Of a DNA stretch of 64,000 nt, positions 9,509 to 20,818 are shown in pieces. Origin of the DNA: an uncultured Lachnospiraceae bacterium. GTDB taxonomy: Bacteria; Bacillota; Clostridia; Lachnospirales; Lachnospiraceae. The notes beneath the pieces are model-generated. The model was not told the DNA's origin and did no database searches. It was given only the letters and a program-made list of their open reading frames with translations. The DNA lies in NCBI GenBank assembly GCA_947173945.1, contig CAMWGV010000001.1, forward strand, positions 1 through 64,000, read 5' to 3'. A program made the translations under genes and the position numbers. Each line of letters begins with the position of its first letter. Positions within the stretch are counted from its first letter, which is position 1.

Positions 9509-10579
9509 ATGGGATATAAGTCACTTATTATTAATCCTGGTTCAACATCAACAAAGATTGGTGTATTCGAGGATGAAACATTACTTTTTGAGGAAACACT
9601 CAGACATGCAACAGAGGTTATAGCACAATATGACAGTATAGTAGCACAAAAGGACTTCCGTAAGGAGGTTATTACAAATGTACTGAAAGAGAAAAATTTT
9701 GATATTAAAACACTGGATGTGGTAGTTGGACGTGGAGGTCTTTTAAAGCCGATTCCAGGCGGAACCTATGCGATAAGCGATGCACTTGTTAAGGATTTGG
9801 TAGAGGCAAAGAGAGGCGAGCATGCCTCAAATCTCGGCGGCATCATTGCAAAGGAAATTGCAGACGAGCTTGGAGTACCATCATTTATAGTTGACCCTGT
9901 AGTCGTTGATGAGCTTCAGGATGTTGCAAGACTTTCCGGTCATCCTGAGCTTCCAAGAACAAGTATATTCCACGCACTTAACCAGAAGGCAGTTGCAAAG
10001 AGGTATGCAAAAGAGGCTGGAAAGAAGTATGAGGATTTAAATCTTATTGTAGTTCATATGGGAGGCGGAGTATCAGTAGGTGCTCATAAGAACGGCAAGG
10101 TTATAGATGTATTTAACGCTCTTGACGGAGACGGAGCATTTTCACCGGAGAGAGTTGGAGGAGTTCCGAACGGTGAGCTTATCAAGCTTTGCTACTCAGG
10201 TAAATATACAGAAAAAGAAATGGTTAAGCAGCTTGTTGGTAAGGGTGGATATAACGCTTACCTTGGAACAAACGATGCAAGAGATGTTGAGGACCTTGCA
10301 TTTAATAAAAAGGATGAAAATGCAAAGCTTGTTCTTGATGCATTCAGCTATCAGGTATGTAAGGATATAGGTGCACAGGCAGCAGTTCTTTCGGGAAAGG
10401 TTGACCAGATTATACTTACGGGAGGCATCGCATATTCAGCATATACAACAGGCAGAATCAAGGATATGGTTTCATTTATAGCACCTGTTACTGTGTATGC
10501 AGGTGAGGATGAACTTCTTGCCCTTGCACAGGGTGCATTAAGAGTGTTAAACAAGGAAGAGGCAGCAAAAACATATTAA
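9509..10579 (+). CDS. buk: Butyrate kinase
   Basis: [17 protein letters not shown]-terminus, [26 protein letters not shown] kinase family. Confidence 0.93.
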   Translation: MGYKSLIINPGSTSTKIGVFEDETLLFEETLRHATEVIAQYDSIVAQKDFRKEVITNVLKEKNFDIKTLDVVVGRGGLLKPIPGGTYAISDALVKDLVEAKRGEHASNLGGIIAKEIADELGVPSFIVDPVVVDELQDVARLSGHPELPRTSIFHALNQKAVAKRYAKEAGKKYEDLNLIVVHMGGGVSVGAHKNGKVIDVFNALDGDGAFSPERVGGVPNGELIKLCYSGKYTEKEMVKQLVGKGGYNAYLGTNDARDVEDLAFNKKDENAKLVLDAFSYQVCKDIGAQAAVLSGKVDQIILTGGIAYSAYTTGRIKDMVSFIAPVTVYAGEDELLALAQGALRVLNKEEAAKTY

Positions 10580-10616
10580 TTGTTATGGACAATGTTCCAT
10601 TCGGAAGGAGTAAAAA

Positions 10617-12926
10617 ATGGATAATGGCAATAATAGCTCATTTAATCTTAAGCAGGACCAGCCGACGCCTCAGGTGAACCAGCCGATGCCTGAAATGAAT
10701 CAGCAGACATACGGTCAGGCGCCTCAGATGAACCAGCAGGCATATGGTCAGCCATCTCAGATGAATCAGCCGGTATATGGACAGACACCTCAGATGAACC
10801 AGCCTGTCTATAATCAGCCACAGGCTCCGATGGGAGGTGGCAATGGTGGTTCAGGGCAGCCGCCTAAGGTAAAGAAGCCTTTGACAGGTGGTAAGCTTGC
10901 CGGGATTATAGCTGGCGGTGTCGCTGCAGTAGCAGCAATTGTGTGTGGTGTTATATTTATACCAAAGCTTTTCAGAACCGATAAAGAGGTTGTGATTGAT
11001 GCTTTCAACGCATCATTTCAGACAGAGGTTGTTGAAACAAACACAGATGATGCACTCGGCTCCCAAGAGATTGAAAAGAAGCTTCGTGATAACGGCGGAG
11101 AAATATCCGTAGTATTTAATCTTAACGAGATAGACGGTGTAAAAGGAAATGCAACAGTTAATATCAACGAGATTTATAATCCGATTGACAAGCTTGTTAA
11201 TTATACAATTAACGCAGCGGCTGAGGGCAAGGATGTATTTGCATTTAACTTAATCGGTGAACAGGATAATACATACATCGAATTTGTCAATCTTATAGAC
11301 GGATATTTTATGCTTCCGAACAACGATATGGATGGTGCAATTAACAGTTCATTTCTTGGTGAGCTTTTAAGAGAAGAAGATGTAACGATACCAGATATCA
11401 ATGTAGATTATTTTTCTGATGGTTCTGATGAGGTGAATGTTCCGGCAAATATCAATTCAGATTATGTCAAAGCTTTCGAAAAACTCTGGGATTCAATGGA
11501 GTATAAAAAACAGGGAAATGCAAAGATTGATGTAAACGGAACAACTGTTAAAGCGAAGGAGTACACCGTTACTCTTAAGGAGGAAAATATCGAGGAAACA
11601 TTTGCTACCATGTTTGATGGCGTATTACAGGCTGCTTTAGCGGATCCGTCTGCTTTAGAGGATTCAGGACTTACCGCAGCAGATTATGAAGCTGCTTTAA
11701 AGCAGGTAAAGGCCATGATTCCTTCCCTTATAACCGGTGACTTTGTATTAAATGTTTATATAAAGGATGATAAGGTTGTAAAGTGTACATCATCAGATGA
11801 TATTTCGCTCTACGGAATGAAGTTTGGTTATGATTTTTATGTAGATATTGACGAAAATAATGTTTCAGGTAAGTTAAACTTTGATGTTATGGGCGAGAAG
11901 GCAGGCATTTCATTTGAAGTTAAGGATATGAAGAGCAATCCAAATGGTAAGTTCTCAGTTTTTGCCCCTGACAATTATATTGACCTTACATTTACTTCCA
12001 ATGTTGAAAATACAGACACGGCAAAAAAAGCCAATTTGGATATGAGCTTAGTATATAATAGCGATGAGCTTATGACTATAAAGCTGAACTGTGATGGTAA
12101 TAAGACAGACCATTCATTTAACGTAAGTGGAAACATGACGATGCCTAAAGATAATTCCTCAATGGATTTCAATATGTCAGGAGAGGTTACGGATATTGTT
12201 AAGGGAACATCATATAGCTGGGTTATTGATAATATGAATATTTCAATTGACGGTTCCGTTGTTGTTGGCATGGATGGAAGAATAGATGTTGATACCACCA
12301 ATAATGTTGCGGTTGCTCATGACGCAAGCAAAAAGATTTATGAAGTGGCAACACTCACACAGAATGATTTTATAAATATATTAAGTGATAACGAGCAGAT
12401 GCTTAACAACTATTTACAGGATTTGGGAATTTCAGGATCTTCAAAGGAGGATACTGAAAGCACAAAAGAAGAATCATCGAATAATGACAATAACGTAGAT
12501 GGACCAAAGATACTTCGGGCAGGCGACACAGAGATAGAAATTCTCAAAAGCTATGCAGGAACAAAATGTACATTTAATGATGAGTATTATATATCTTTTG
12601 CGGATGATAATCAGTCAATTTCGATAGATTATACTTTATATAATAACTATGATGCCAGCGAGCTGGTTCAAAATGGGTTCTATCAGGAGGAGTCATCGGG
12701 AGATGGAGATATTGATGAGATCAATGTGGAAAAGACACTGTCGGATTCATCAAAGGTAGTTTACTCCTATACAAAAAGAGGAGATGCTATTCCATATGTG
12801 ACAGCATATATTGTAAAGCAGATAGGGGAAGATTGTCTTGCAGTTTCAGTATATGTATATGGTGAGGAGATATCTTCAGACGAGCTTGCAGAGATTCTTG
12901 CAGATGCAAACTTCAAGGTGAAGTAA
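10617..12926 (+). CDS. Membrane-anchored protein with N-terminal Gln/Pro/Met repeats (QMNQPxYGQ), single TM and large extracellular domain
   Basis: 769 aa; repeats at residues ~8-70, TM LAGIIAGGVAAVAAIVCGVIFI; function unknown (possibly DUF6583-like). Confidence 0.7.
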   Translation: MDNGNNSSFNLKQDQPTPQVNQPMPEMNQQTYGQAPQMNQQAYGQPSQMNQPVYGQTPQMNQPVYNQPQAPMGGGNGGSGQPPKVKKPLTGGKLAGIIAGGVAAVAAIVCGVIFIPKLFRTDKEVVIDAFNASFQTEVVETNTDDALGSQEIEKKLRDNGGEISVVFNLNEIDGVKGNATVNINEIYNPIDKLVNYTINAAAEGKDVFAFNLIGEQDNTYIEFVNLIDGYFMLPNNDMDGAINSSFLGELLREEDVTIPDINVDYFSDGSDEVNVPANINSDYVKAFEKLWDSMEYKKQGNAKIDVNGTTVKAKEYTVTLKEENIEETFATMFDGVLQAALADPSALEDSGLTAADYEAALKQVKAMIPSLITGDFVLNVYIKDDKVVKCTSSDDISLYGMKFGYDFYVDIDENNVSGKLNFDVMGEKAGISFEVKDMKSNPNGKFSVFAPDNYIDLTFTSNVENTDTAKKANLDMSLVYNSDELMTIKLNCDGNKTDHSFNVSGNMTMPKDNSSMDFNMSGEVTDIVKGTSYSWVIDNMNISIDGSVVVGMDGRIDVDTTNNVAVAHDASKKIYEVATLTQNDFINILSDNEQMLNNYLQDLGISGSSKEDTESTKEESSNNDNNVDGPKILRAGDTEIEILKSYAGTKCTFNDEYYISFADDNQSISIDYTLYNNYDASELVQNGFYQEESSGDGDIDEINVEKTLSDSSKVVYSYTKRGDAIPYVTAYIVKQIGEDCLAVSVYVYGEEISSDELAEILADANFKVK

Positions 12927-12955
12927 TTGATTTGGTAATTTAGAAAGGTTAACCT

Positions 12956-13732
12956 ATGAATTCTATAAATATAAAAGGAATATGTATTGGGTCAGGATGC
13001 CCTAAGATATGTGTTCCGTTCATGGGTGCAACTATAGAGGATTATGAAAGCAATGCGGATGAGCTACATAGTTCATCCGCAAATGCTTTTGTGGATATAG
13101 TTGAGATCAGGGCAGACTATTTTAAGAGCCTGAATAACATGAACGAGCTAAACACTTTAATGAAAAAAATGAATGAGACGCTTGCTGATAAGGTGATTTT
13201 ATTTACAATACGGAGCGAAAGCGAGGGAGGACAAAAGCTTGATTTTGGCACGCCCCCAATTAAAGATATAATTAGCTACGTAATCGAAAATAAGCTTGCT
13301 GATATTGTAGATGTTGAGTTGAATCAGGGAGATAAGGTCTTTGAGTATTTAACAGAGCTTGCGAAAAAAAATGATGTAAAGATAGTTGCATCATATCACA
13401 ATTTCCATGAGACTCCGTCGAATGGGGAGATAAGGAATAAGCTTATAAAAATGCAGAATTGTGGAGCGGATATAGCGAAAATAGCAGTCATGCCAAATAA
13501 TATCCATGACGTGTTTACACTGATGGACGCAGCGGCAACAGTAAAAGAAAGTGGAAAAACTCCAATCATCGCCATTTCCATGGGGGGACGGGGCGCCTTA
13601 AGCCGGGTGGCAGGTGAATTGTATGGAAGCGATGTGACATTTGCCTCCATGGGAGAAAGCTCTGCACCCGGTCAGCTTCCTGTAACACAGTTGAAAAACA
13701 TAATGAATAGTCTGACTGCCGTTATTCCATAG
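12956..13732 (+). CDS. aroD: Type I 3-dehydroquinate dehydratase
   Basis: DIVEIRADYF, FTIRSESEGG, ASYHNFHETP, IAKIAVMP, ISMGGRGALSR family motifs. Confidence 0.93.
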   Translation: MNSINIKGICIGSGCPKICVPFMGATIEDYESNADELHSSSANAFVDIVEIRADYFKSLNNMNELNTLMKKMNETLADKVILFTIRSESEGGQKLDFGTPPIKDIISYVIENKLADIVDVELNQGDKVFEYLTELAKKNDVKIVASYHNFHETPSNGEIRNKLIKMQNCGADIAKIAVMPNNIHDVFTLMDAAATVKESGKTPIIAISMGGRGALSRVAGELYGSDVTFASMGESSAPGQLPVTQLKNIMNSLTAVIP

Positions 13733-14702
13733 GGAATTTTATTTTCCATGCACCACGGGTAGCGTCCAAAAATTTCATTGTATTAATAATCTGCTCATGG
13801 GAGTATTCCAGCATTTCCGTTTTTCCTGTGATGATACTTTCGCGCGCAGATAGAAATTCGTATTCGTATCCTGAAATATGATTTTCAGGAAGCTTGACTT
13901 CCGTTACAAGAGTATGATTGCCCTGATATATGCGGTATGCTTCAGGGCAATTTATATTGTCAATTTCTATATATCCCCTGTCGCCATATATTTTCGCACC
14001 ATTGTCGGCATCATACATAATTGATATAAAGGCAGATGCAGTAACGCCACCTTTATATCCAAGCTGCAGGGATGCCTGTGCATCTACCCCTGTTTCAAGC
14101 TTAACACATGAGGATGCAACAGTTGCCGGTGACATGCCATAAACCATCTGGAATAGATTGATAGGGTAAACACCCAAGTCAAGGAGTGCTCCTCCGCCTA
14201 AGGAAAGCTCCTTGATACGTTCTTTATTAAAAACCTTGTAGCCAAGGCTGCAGGTTATATTGTAAACCTTTCCGATAATACCCTCACCTATATTGTAAAG
14301 CAGTCTTTCATACATTGGAAGACAGCGTATCCACATGGCCTCTGAGGCAAATATATTTTTTTCTTTTGCTAAAGAGAGAACCTTTATCGTAGTACTTGCA
14401 TCATAAGAGAAAGGTTTTTCTACAAGAACAGGTTTTCCTGCATTGATTGCAAGCTCAGCATGCTCTGCATGGAGTGAGTTCGGAGTAGCAATGTAAACAA
14501 GCTCTACATCAGGATCATTTACAAGCTCCTCATAAGAACCATACCTCTTTTTAATATTATATTTATCGCCAAATGTATTTGCCCGTTCTATGTCTCTTGC
14601 AGCAATGGCATAAGGCTCAAAGCTGTCTAAGCTGTTAAGGGTAGCTGCAATTTTTTCAGAAATATTTCCGGCTCCTAAAATGCCGACCTTAAAATTTATC
14701 AT
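13722..14702 (-). CDS. Gfo/Idh/MocA family oxidoreductase
   Basis: GILGAGNISEKIA Rossmann motif, VEKPFSYD, LLDLGVYPI. Confidence 0.92.
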   Translation of the reverse strand: MINFKVGILGAGNISEKIAATLNSLDSFEPYAIAARDIERANTFGDKYNIKKRYGSYEELVNDPDVELVYIATPNSLHAEHAELAINAGKPVLVEKPFSYDASTTIKVLSLAKEKNIFASEAMWIRCLPMYERLLYNIGEGIIGKVYNITCSLGYKVFNKERIKELSLGGGALLDLGVYPINLFQMVYGMSPATVASSCVKLETGVDAQASLQLGYKGGVTASAFISIMYDADNGAKIYGDRGYIEIDNINCPEAYRIYQGNHTLVTEVKLPENHISGYEYEFLSARESIITGKTEMLEYSHEQIINTMKFLDATRGAWKIKFPME

Positions 14703-14803
14703 AAATCATTACCTCTCATTTTCAAATTTCACAAATAAAAACTACCTTTTATTATACTTTAATCTTTAATATTATTCAACCAAGTTTATTTGGGGGCTTT
14801 TCA

Positions 14804-14833
14804 TTGACAGATTAAGTGCACTTAGGGTATACT
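14804..14833 (+). promoter_or_regulatory. Promoter for ileS (TTGACA-18-TATACT)
   Basis: -35/-10 motifs; leader of only ~40 nt before ATG 14880. Confidence 0.65.
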
Positions 14834-14879
14834 AAAAAATTGGTGGAGACTAAGATTTTAGAAGAAAGGAAATACAAAT

Positions 14880-17800
14880 ATGTACGAAAAAGTTTCTACA
14901 AAACTCAATTTTGTTGAACGTGAAGACAAGGTACTTCAATTTTGGAAGGATAACAAAGTATTTGAAAAGAGTATTCAGGAAAAGCAGGATTTGCCAACCT
15001 ATACATTTTATGATGGACCTCCTACGGCAAACGGAAAGCCACATATCGGACATGTGCTTACCCGTGTTATAAAGGATATGATTCCGAGATACCAGACTAT
15101 GAAGGGGCATAAAATTATAAGAAAGGCAGGATGGGATACACATGGTCTTCCTGTTGAACTTGAGGTTGAAAAGCTTCTTGGGATAGATGGTAAGGAGCAG
15201 ATAGAGGAATATGGACTTGATCCATTTATTACGAAATGTAAAGAATCTGTTTGGAAGTACAAGGGAATGTGGGAAGAGTTTTCCGGTAAGGTCGGATTTT
15301 GGGCCGACATGGACGACCCATATGTAACCTATGAGAATTCCTTTATCGAATCAGAGTGGTGGGCTCTCAAAAAGATTTGGGAGCAGGGACTTTTATATAA
15401 GGGCTTTAAAATTGTACCATATTGTCCAAGGTGTGGAACACCTCTTTCAAGCCATGAGGTTGCACAGGGATATAAGGCTGTTAAGGAGCGCTCGGCAGTT
15501 GTTCGATTTAAATGTATAGGCGAGGATGCGTATTTCCTTGCATGGACAACTACTCCGTGGACGCTTCCAAGTAACGTTGCGCTTTGTGTACACCCGGATG
15601 AATCTTACTGTAAGGTAAAGGCAGCAGATGGGAATACTTATTATATGGCGGAAGCACTTCTTGATAAGGTGTTGGGTGGACTTGCAGCTGAGGGTGAGAA
15701 GGCTTATGAAGTACTTGAGAGCTATAAGGGTTCTGATCTTGAGCATAAAGAATATGAACCACTTTTTGAGTGTACCGCTAATGCTGTTAAGAAGCAAAAC
15801 GGGAAAGGACATTATGTGACATGTGACACATATGTAACTATGTCAGATGGTACAGGAATTGTCCATATCGCACCTGCATTTGGTGAGGATGATGCGAATG
15901 TCGGCAGGGCTTATGATCTTCCTTTCGTACAGCTTGTAAACGGAAAGGGAGAGCTTACCGAGGATACTCCTTATGCAGGAATGTTTGTAAAGGATGCCGA
16001 TCCAAAGATTCTTGTTGACCTTGATGCAAAAGGACTTTTGTTTGATGCACCTAAATTTGAGCATGATTACCCATTCTGCTGGAGATGTGATACGCCTCTC
16101 ATTTATTATGCAAGAGATACATGGTTTATCAAAATGACGGCAGTCAGGGACAAGCTTGTAAAAAATAATAATACTGTAAACTGGATACCGGAGAGTATAG
16201 GAAAGGGACGTTTTGGTGACTGGCTGGAAAATGTTCAGGACTGGGGACTTTCACGTAACCGTTATTGGGGAACACCTCTTAATATCTGGGAGTGCCCTTG
16301 CGGTGAAAGACATGCGATTGGCTCCATTGAGGAGCTTAAGAGTATGAGCAAAAACTGTCCGGATGATATTGAGCTTCATCGTCCGTATATTGATGATGTT
16401 ACAATTGCATGTCCAAAATGCGGAGAGGAAATGAAACGAGTTCCGGAGGTTATTGACTGCTGGTTTGACTCCGGTGCGATGCCTTTTGCACAGTGGCATT
16501 ATCCGTTTGAAAATGAAGATATATTTAACGATAATTTCCCTGCGGATTTTATAAGTGAGGCTGTTGACCAGACAAGAGGATGGTTCTATTCTCTTATGGC
16601 AATTTCAACACTTATATTTGACAAGGCGCCATATAAGAATGTTATCGTGCTTGGTCATGTTCAGGATAAGGATGGACAGAAGATGTCCAAGTCAAAGGGA
16701 AATGCGGTTGACCCTATGGAGGCACTCAATAAATACGGTGCAGATGCCATAAGGTGGTATTTTTACAGCAACTCGGCACCGTGGCTTCCAAACCGTTTCC
16801 ATGAGGATGCGGTTATAGAGGGACAGAGGAAGTTTATGGGAACCCTTTGGAATACGTATGCATTCTATATATTATATGCAAACATAGATGAGTTTGACCC
16901 GACAAAATATGAGCTTTGCTACGACAAGCTTTCTGTTATGGATAAATGGCTGTTATCAAAGCTTAATTCAGTTGTTAAGGCGGTGGATGATAATCTGGGT
17001 GCATACAAGATACCGGAAGCAACAAGGGCATTGTCGGAATTTGTTGATGATCTTAGTAACTGGTATGTAAGAAGATGCCGTGAGCGTTATTGGGCGAAGG
17101 ATATGCCGGAGGACAAGGTAAATGCATATATGACATTGTACACAGCACTTGTTACTTTGTGTAAGATTGCGGCACCTATGATTCCGTTTATGACAGAGGA
17201 TATTTATCAGAACTTAGTGAGAAGTGTAGACAAGAGCGCACCTTTAAGTGTTCACCTCTGTGATTTTCCGGCAGTAAATGATAAATATATTGATGCTGAG
17301 CTTGAGGCAAGTATGGATGAGGTTTTAAAGTGCGTTGTATTTGGACGTGCGGCAAGAAATACCGCAAACATTAAGAGCAGACAGCCAATAGGAAATATGT
17401 ATATTAAAGCTGAGAAGTCGCTGGATGATTACTTTGTCGAAATTATAGAGGAGGAGCTTAACATTAAAAATGTTGAGTTCAAGGAGGATGTGTCATCATT
17501 TACAACTTACAGCTTTAAGCCACAGCTTAAAACAGTGGGTCCAAAGTATGGCAAGCAGCTTGGAGGAATAAAGGAATACCTTTCATCCGTTGATGGAAAT
17601 CAAGCAATGAATACACTTAAGACAGATGGAGCATTAAAGTTCACTGTCGGCGATGTAGAGGTTTCTCTGGCGGAAGAGGATCTCCTTATAGATGTTGCCA
17701 AGATGGATGGATTTGTTTCTGAGGGGGATAATTATGTAACGGTAGTTATTGACACAACCCTCACACCTGAGCTTATTGAGGAGGGCTTTATAAGAGAAGT

Positions 17801-18032
17801 TATTTCCAAGGTTCAGACGATGCGTAAGGAAGCAGACTTCAATGTTATGGATAAGATTAAGGTATATGTATCAGGAAATGATAAGATAGCTGATATTATT
17901 ACAGGTAACAGTGATGAGATAAAAACCGTTTGTCTTGCAAATGAATTTGTAATAGGTGAGACAACAACAAATTCAAAGGAATGGAATATTAACGGTGAAA
18001 AGGTTACAATTGGAGTTGCTGTGGACGCATAA
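14880..18032 (+). CDS. ileS: Isoleucyl-tRNA synthetase
   Basis: 1050 aa; PPTANGKPHIGH (HIGH) and KMSKSKGN (KMSKS) motifs, long IleRS type. Confidence 0.97.
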   Translation: MYEKVSTKLNFVEREDKVLQFWKDNKVFEKSIQEKQDLPTYTFYDGPPTANGKPHIGHVLTRVIKDMIPRYQTMKGHKIIRKAGWDTHGLPVELEVEKLLGIDGKEQIEEYGLDPFITKCKESVWKYKGMWEEFSGKVGFWADMDDPYVTYENSFIESEWWALKKIWEQGLLYKGFKIVPYCPRCGTPLSSHEVAQGYKAVKERSAVVRFKCIGEDAYFLAWTTTPWTLPSNVALCVHPDESYCKVKAADGNTYYMAEALLDKVLGGLAAEGEKAYEVLESYKGSDLEHKEYEPLFECTANAVKKQNGKGHYVTCDTYVTMSDGTGIVHIAPAFGEDDANVGRAYDLPFVQLVNGKGELTEDTPYAGMFVKDADPKILVDLDAKGLLFDAPKFEHDYPFCWRCDTPLIYYARDTWFIKMTAVRDKLVKNNNTVNWIPESIGKGRFGDWLENVQDWGLSRNRYWGTPLNIWECPCGERHAIGSIEELKSMSKNCPDDIELHRPYIDDVTIACPKCGEEMKRVPEVIDCWFDSGAMPFAQWHYPFENEDIFNDNFPADFISEAVDQTRGWFYSLMAISTLIFDKAPYKNVIVLGHVQDKDGQKMSKSKGNAVDPMEALNKYGADAIRWYFYSNSAPWLPNRFHEDAVIEGQRKFMGTLWNTYAFYILYANIDEFDPTKYELCYDKLSVMDKWLLSKLNSVVKAVDDNLGAYKIPEATRALSEFVDDLSNWYVRRCRERYWAKDMPEDKVNAYMTLYTALVTLCKIAAPMIPFMTEDIYQNLVRSVDKSAPLSVHLCDFPAVNDKYIDAELEASMDEVLKCVVFGRAARNTANIKSRQPIGNMYIKAEKSLDDYFVEIIEEELNIKNVEFKEDVSSFTTYSFKPQLKTVGPKYGKQLGGIKEYLSSVDGNQAMNTLKTDGALKFTVGDVEVSLAEEDLLIDVAKMDGFVSEGDNYVTVVIDTTLTPELIEEGFIREVISKVQTMRKEADFNVMDKIKVYVSGNDKIADIITGNSDEIKTVCLANEFVIGETTTNSKEWNINGEKVTIGVAVDA

Positions 18033-18209
18033 AAAAGTACAATTTCATTGACAATTTGCATAAAAATAGCCAAATATATTGCATTTATAGGATAATATAA
18101 CGAAAAAAATTTATGCGGTTGTATAATAATGTATTTTTTGCTAAACTTATAAAGGTTTATTGTGTACTTGACCAGACAGTGTTTGGTTAACATATTAAGG
18201 AGGACAAAT

Positions 18210-20651
18210 ATGAAAAAAGTAACGAACTTTGATAAGGAGAGCTTCAAAAAGGAAGTCATTAACAATGTTAAAGGATTGTTTAGAAAAACCATTGATGAAG
18301 CATCCCCAAAGCAGGTATTTCAGGCTGTAGCATATGCAGTTAAGGATGATATTATAGATCGTTGGATTGCTACACAAAAGGAATATGAAAAGAAGAATGT
18401 AAAAACGGTTTATTATCTTTCCATGGAATTCCTGATGGGTAGAGCACTTGGAAATAACCTTATCAACCTTACCTATTATGACCAGGTTAAGGCGGCACTT
18501 GATGAATTAGGCTTTGACCTTAACTTTATAGAGGATCAGGAGCCTGATGCAGCACTTGGTAACGGAGGACTTGGAAGACTTGCAGCATGTTTCCTTGATT
18601 CACTTGCAACACTTGGTTATCCTGCATATGGCTGTGGTATAAGATACCGCTATGGTATGTTCAAGCAGGCTATTAAGGATGGTTTTCAGGTTGAAAAGCC
18701 AGACAACTGGTTGAAGGATGGAAATCCATTTGAGGTAAGACGTTCGGAGTATACAGTTGAGGTTAAGTTTGGTGGATATGTCCGCGTTGAAAACAGAGAC
18801 GGAAAAAATATATTTATACATGACGGATATCAGTCAGTGCGTGCAGTACCATATGATCTTCCGATTATTGGATATGGAAATAATATAGTTAATACACTTA
18901 GAATCTGGGATGCGGAGCCTATGCAGGAGTTCAATCTTGACAGTTTTGACAAGGGTGAGTACCAGAGAGCTGTTGAGGAGCAAAACCTTGCAAGAAACAT
19001 TGTTGAGGTACTTTATCCAAATGATAACCATTATTCAGGTAAAGAGCTCAGACTTAAGCAGCAATATTTCTTCGTATCAGCATCTGTACAGAGAGCAATA
19101 CTTAAGTTTAAGGAAAATAACGATGATATTCATAAGCTTCCTGAAAAGGTTACATTCCAGCTCAATGATACACATCCTACAGTAACAGTAGCTGAACTCA
19201 TGAGAATACTTGTAGATGAGGAAAATCTTGAGTGGGATGATGCATGGGATATCGTTTGCAGAACATGTGCATATACAAATCATACAATCATGGCAGAAGC
19301 ACTTGAAAAGTGGCCGATAGACCTTTTCCAGAGACTTCTTCCAAGAGTTTATCAGATCGTAGACGAGATAAACAGAAGATTTGTTGCCAAGATTGAGGAT
19401 ATGTACCCGGGAAATCAGGATAAGGTTAGAAGCATGGCAATCCTTTATGATGGTCAGGTTAAGATGGCTCATCTTGCAATTGCAGGAAGCTATTCTGTAA
19501 ACGGTGTTGCGCAGCTTCATACAGATATTCTTAAAAAGCGAGAGCTTAAGGATTTCTATGAGATGAGACCGGACCAGTTTAACAACAAGACAAATGGTAT
19601 TACCCAGAGACGTTTCCTCCTTCATGGTAATCCACTTCTTGCAGACTGGATTAACAAGAAGATTGGTAATGATTGGATTACAAATCTTCCAGCTATTGAG
19701 AAGCTGAAGCCACTTGCAACTGACAAGAAGGCTCAGAAGGAGTTCATGGATATTAAGTATAAGAATAAGGTTCGACTTGCGGAGTACATTAAGGCTAAAA
19801 ACGATATAGACGTTTCACCTGATTCAATATTTGATGTTCAGGTTAAGAGACTGCACGAGTACAAGAGACAGCAGCTTAACATTCTTCATGTAATGTACCT
19901 TTACAATGAGCTGAAGGCTAATCCTGATATGGACTTTACACCGACAACATTTATCTTTGGTGCAAAGGCAGCAGCAGGATACATGACAGCAAAGCTTACG
20001 ATTAAGCTTATAAATGCCGTTGCAGATGTTGTAAACAATGACAAGTCAATCAAGGATAAGATTAAGGTTGTATTTATAGAAAATTACAGGGTGTCAAATG
20101 CTGAGATGATATTTGCGGCAGCAGATGTAAGTGAGCAGATTTCAACAGCTTCAAGAGAGGCATCAGGAACAGGAAACATGAAGTTCATGCTTAATGGTGC
20201 ACCTACACTTGGAACTATGGATGGAGCAAATGTTGAGATTGTTGAAGAGGTTGGTGAAGAGAACGCATTTATCTTCGGTATGTCAGCAGATGAGGTTATG
20301 AAATATGAGCGTGAGGGTGGATACAATCCTATGGATGTGTACAACTCAAACTCAGAGCTTAGAAGAGTACTTGACCAGCTTGTAGATGGAACATACTCAC
20401 CTGATGATAAGGAGAGATTCAGACCATTGTTTGACTCGCTTACTAAGAAGGATGTATATTTCACACTTAAGGATTTTGATTCTTACAAGGCAGCTCAAAA
20501 GAGAGTAAATGAGGCTTATAAGGATAAAACAAATTGGGCTAAAATGGCAATGCTTAACACTGCATGTTCCGGTAAGTTTACTTCAGACAGAACGATTGAG
20601 CAGTACGCTCAGGAAATCTGGAAACTTGAGAAGGTTCAGGTAAAGCTCTAA
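18210..20651 (+). CDS. glgP: Glycogen/starch/alpha-glucan phosphorylase
   Basis: NGGLGRLAACFLDSLATL, EASGTGNMKFMLNGA; ATG at 18210 preceded by AAGGAGGA. Confidence 0.95.
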   Translation: MKKVTNFDKESFKKEVINNVKGLFRKTIDEASPKQVFQAVAYAVKDDIIDRWIATQKEYEKKNVKTVYYLSMEFLMGRALGNNLINLTYYDQVKAALDELGFDLNFIEDQEPDAALGNGGLGRLAACFLDSLATLGYPAYGCGIRYRYGMFKQAIKDGFQVEKPDNWLKDGNPFEVRRSEYTVEVKFGGYVRVENRDGKNIFIHDGYQSVRAVPYDLPIIGYGNNIVNTLRIWDAEPMQEFNLDSFDKGEYQRAVEEQNLARNIVEVLYPNDNHYSGKELRLKQQYFFVSASVQRAILKFKENNDDIHKLPEKVTFQLNDTHPTVTVAELMRILVDEENLEWDDAWDIVCRTCAYTNHTIMAEALEKWPIDLFQRLLPRVYQIVDEINRRFVAKIEDMYPGNQDKVRSMAILYDGQVKMAHLAIAGSYSVNGVAQLHTDILKKRELKDFYEMRPDQFNNKTNGITQRRFLLHGNPLLADWINKKIGNDWITNLPAIEKLKPLATDKKAQKEFMDIKYKNKVRLAEYIKAKNDIDVSPDSIFDVQVKRLHEYKRQQLNILHVMYLYNELKANPDMDFTPTTFIFGAKAAAGYMTAKLTIKLINAVADVVNNDKSIKDKIKVVFIENYRVSNAEMIFAAADVSEQISTASREASGTGNMKFMLNGAPTLGTMDGANVEIVEEVGEENAFIFGMSADEVMKYEREGGYNPMDVYNSNSELRRVLDQLVDGTYSPDDKERFRPLFDSLTKKDVYFTLKDFDSYKAAQKRVNEAYKDKTNWAKMAMLNTACSGKFTSDRTIEQYAQEIWKLEKVQVKL

Positions 20652-20676
20652 AACATAATATTAACACGTATAATTC

Positions 20677-20716
20677 AAGGATGCTGTGATGTGCTATCAC
20701 AGCATCCTTGTTTTTT
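20677..20716 (+). terminator. Rho-independent terminator after glgP
   Basis: AAGGATGCTGTGAT-GTGCT-ATCACAGCATCCTT followed by GTTTTTT. Confidence 0.92.
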
Positions 20717-20818
20717 ATGAACCGCTGTATTGCGGTATGTCTCACAAAGAAACTGCATACACTAATACAAGAAACCATTAACAATTGTCTGTTGAACTAT
20801 ATATTGGGAGGGGTTTAT

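Noticed and set aside
9351-9623. 90-aa ORF spanning the ptb-buk spacer
   Set aside because: It runs through the palindromic repeat cluster and overlaps buk in another frame; Arg-rich translation is a by-product of the repeat.
14804-14880. T-box riboswitch upstream of ileS
   Set aside because: Only ~40 nt between the predicted TSS and the start codon, no specifier-loop or antiterminator features; too short for a T-box.
18171-18187. ACCAGACA-G-TGTTTGGT imperfect dyad upstream of glgP as an operator
   Set aside because: Short, one mismatch, no cognate regulator nearby; could be chance.
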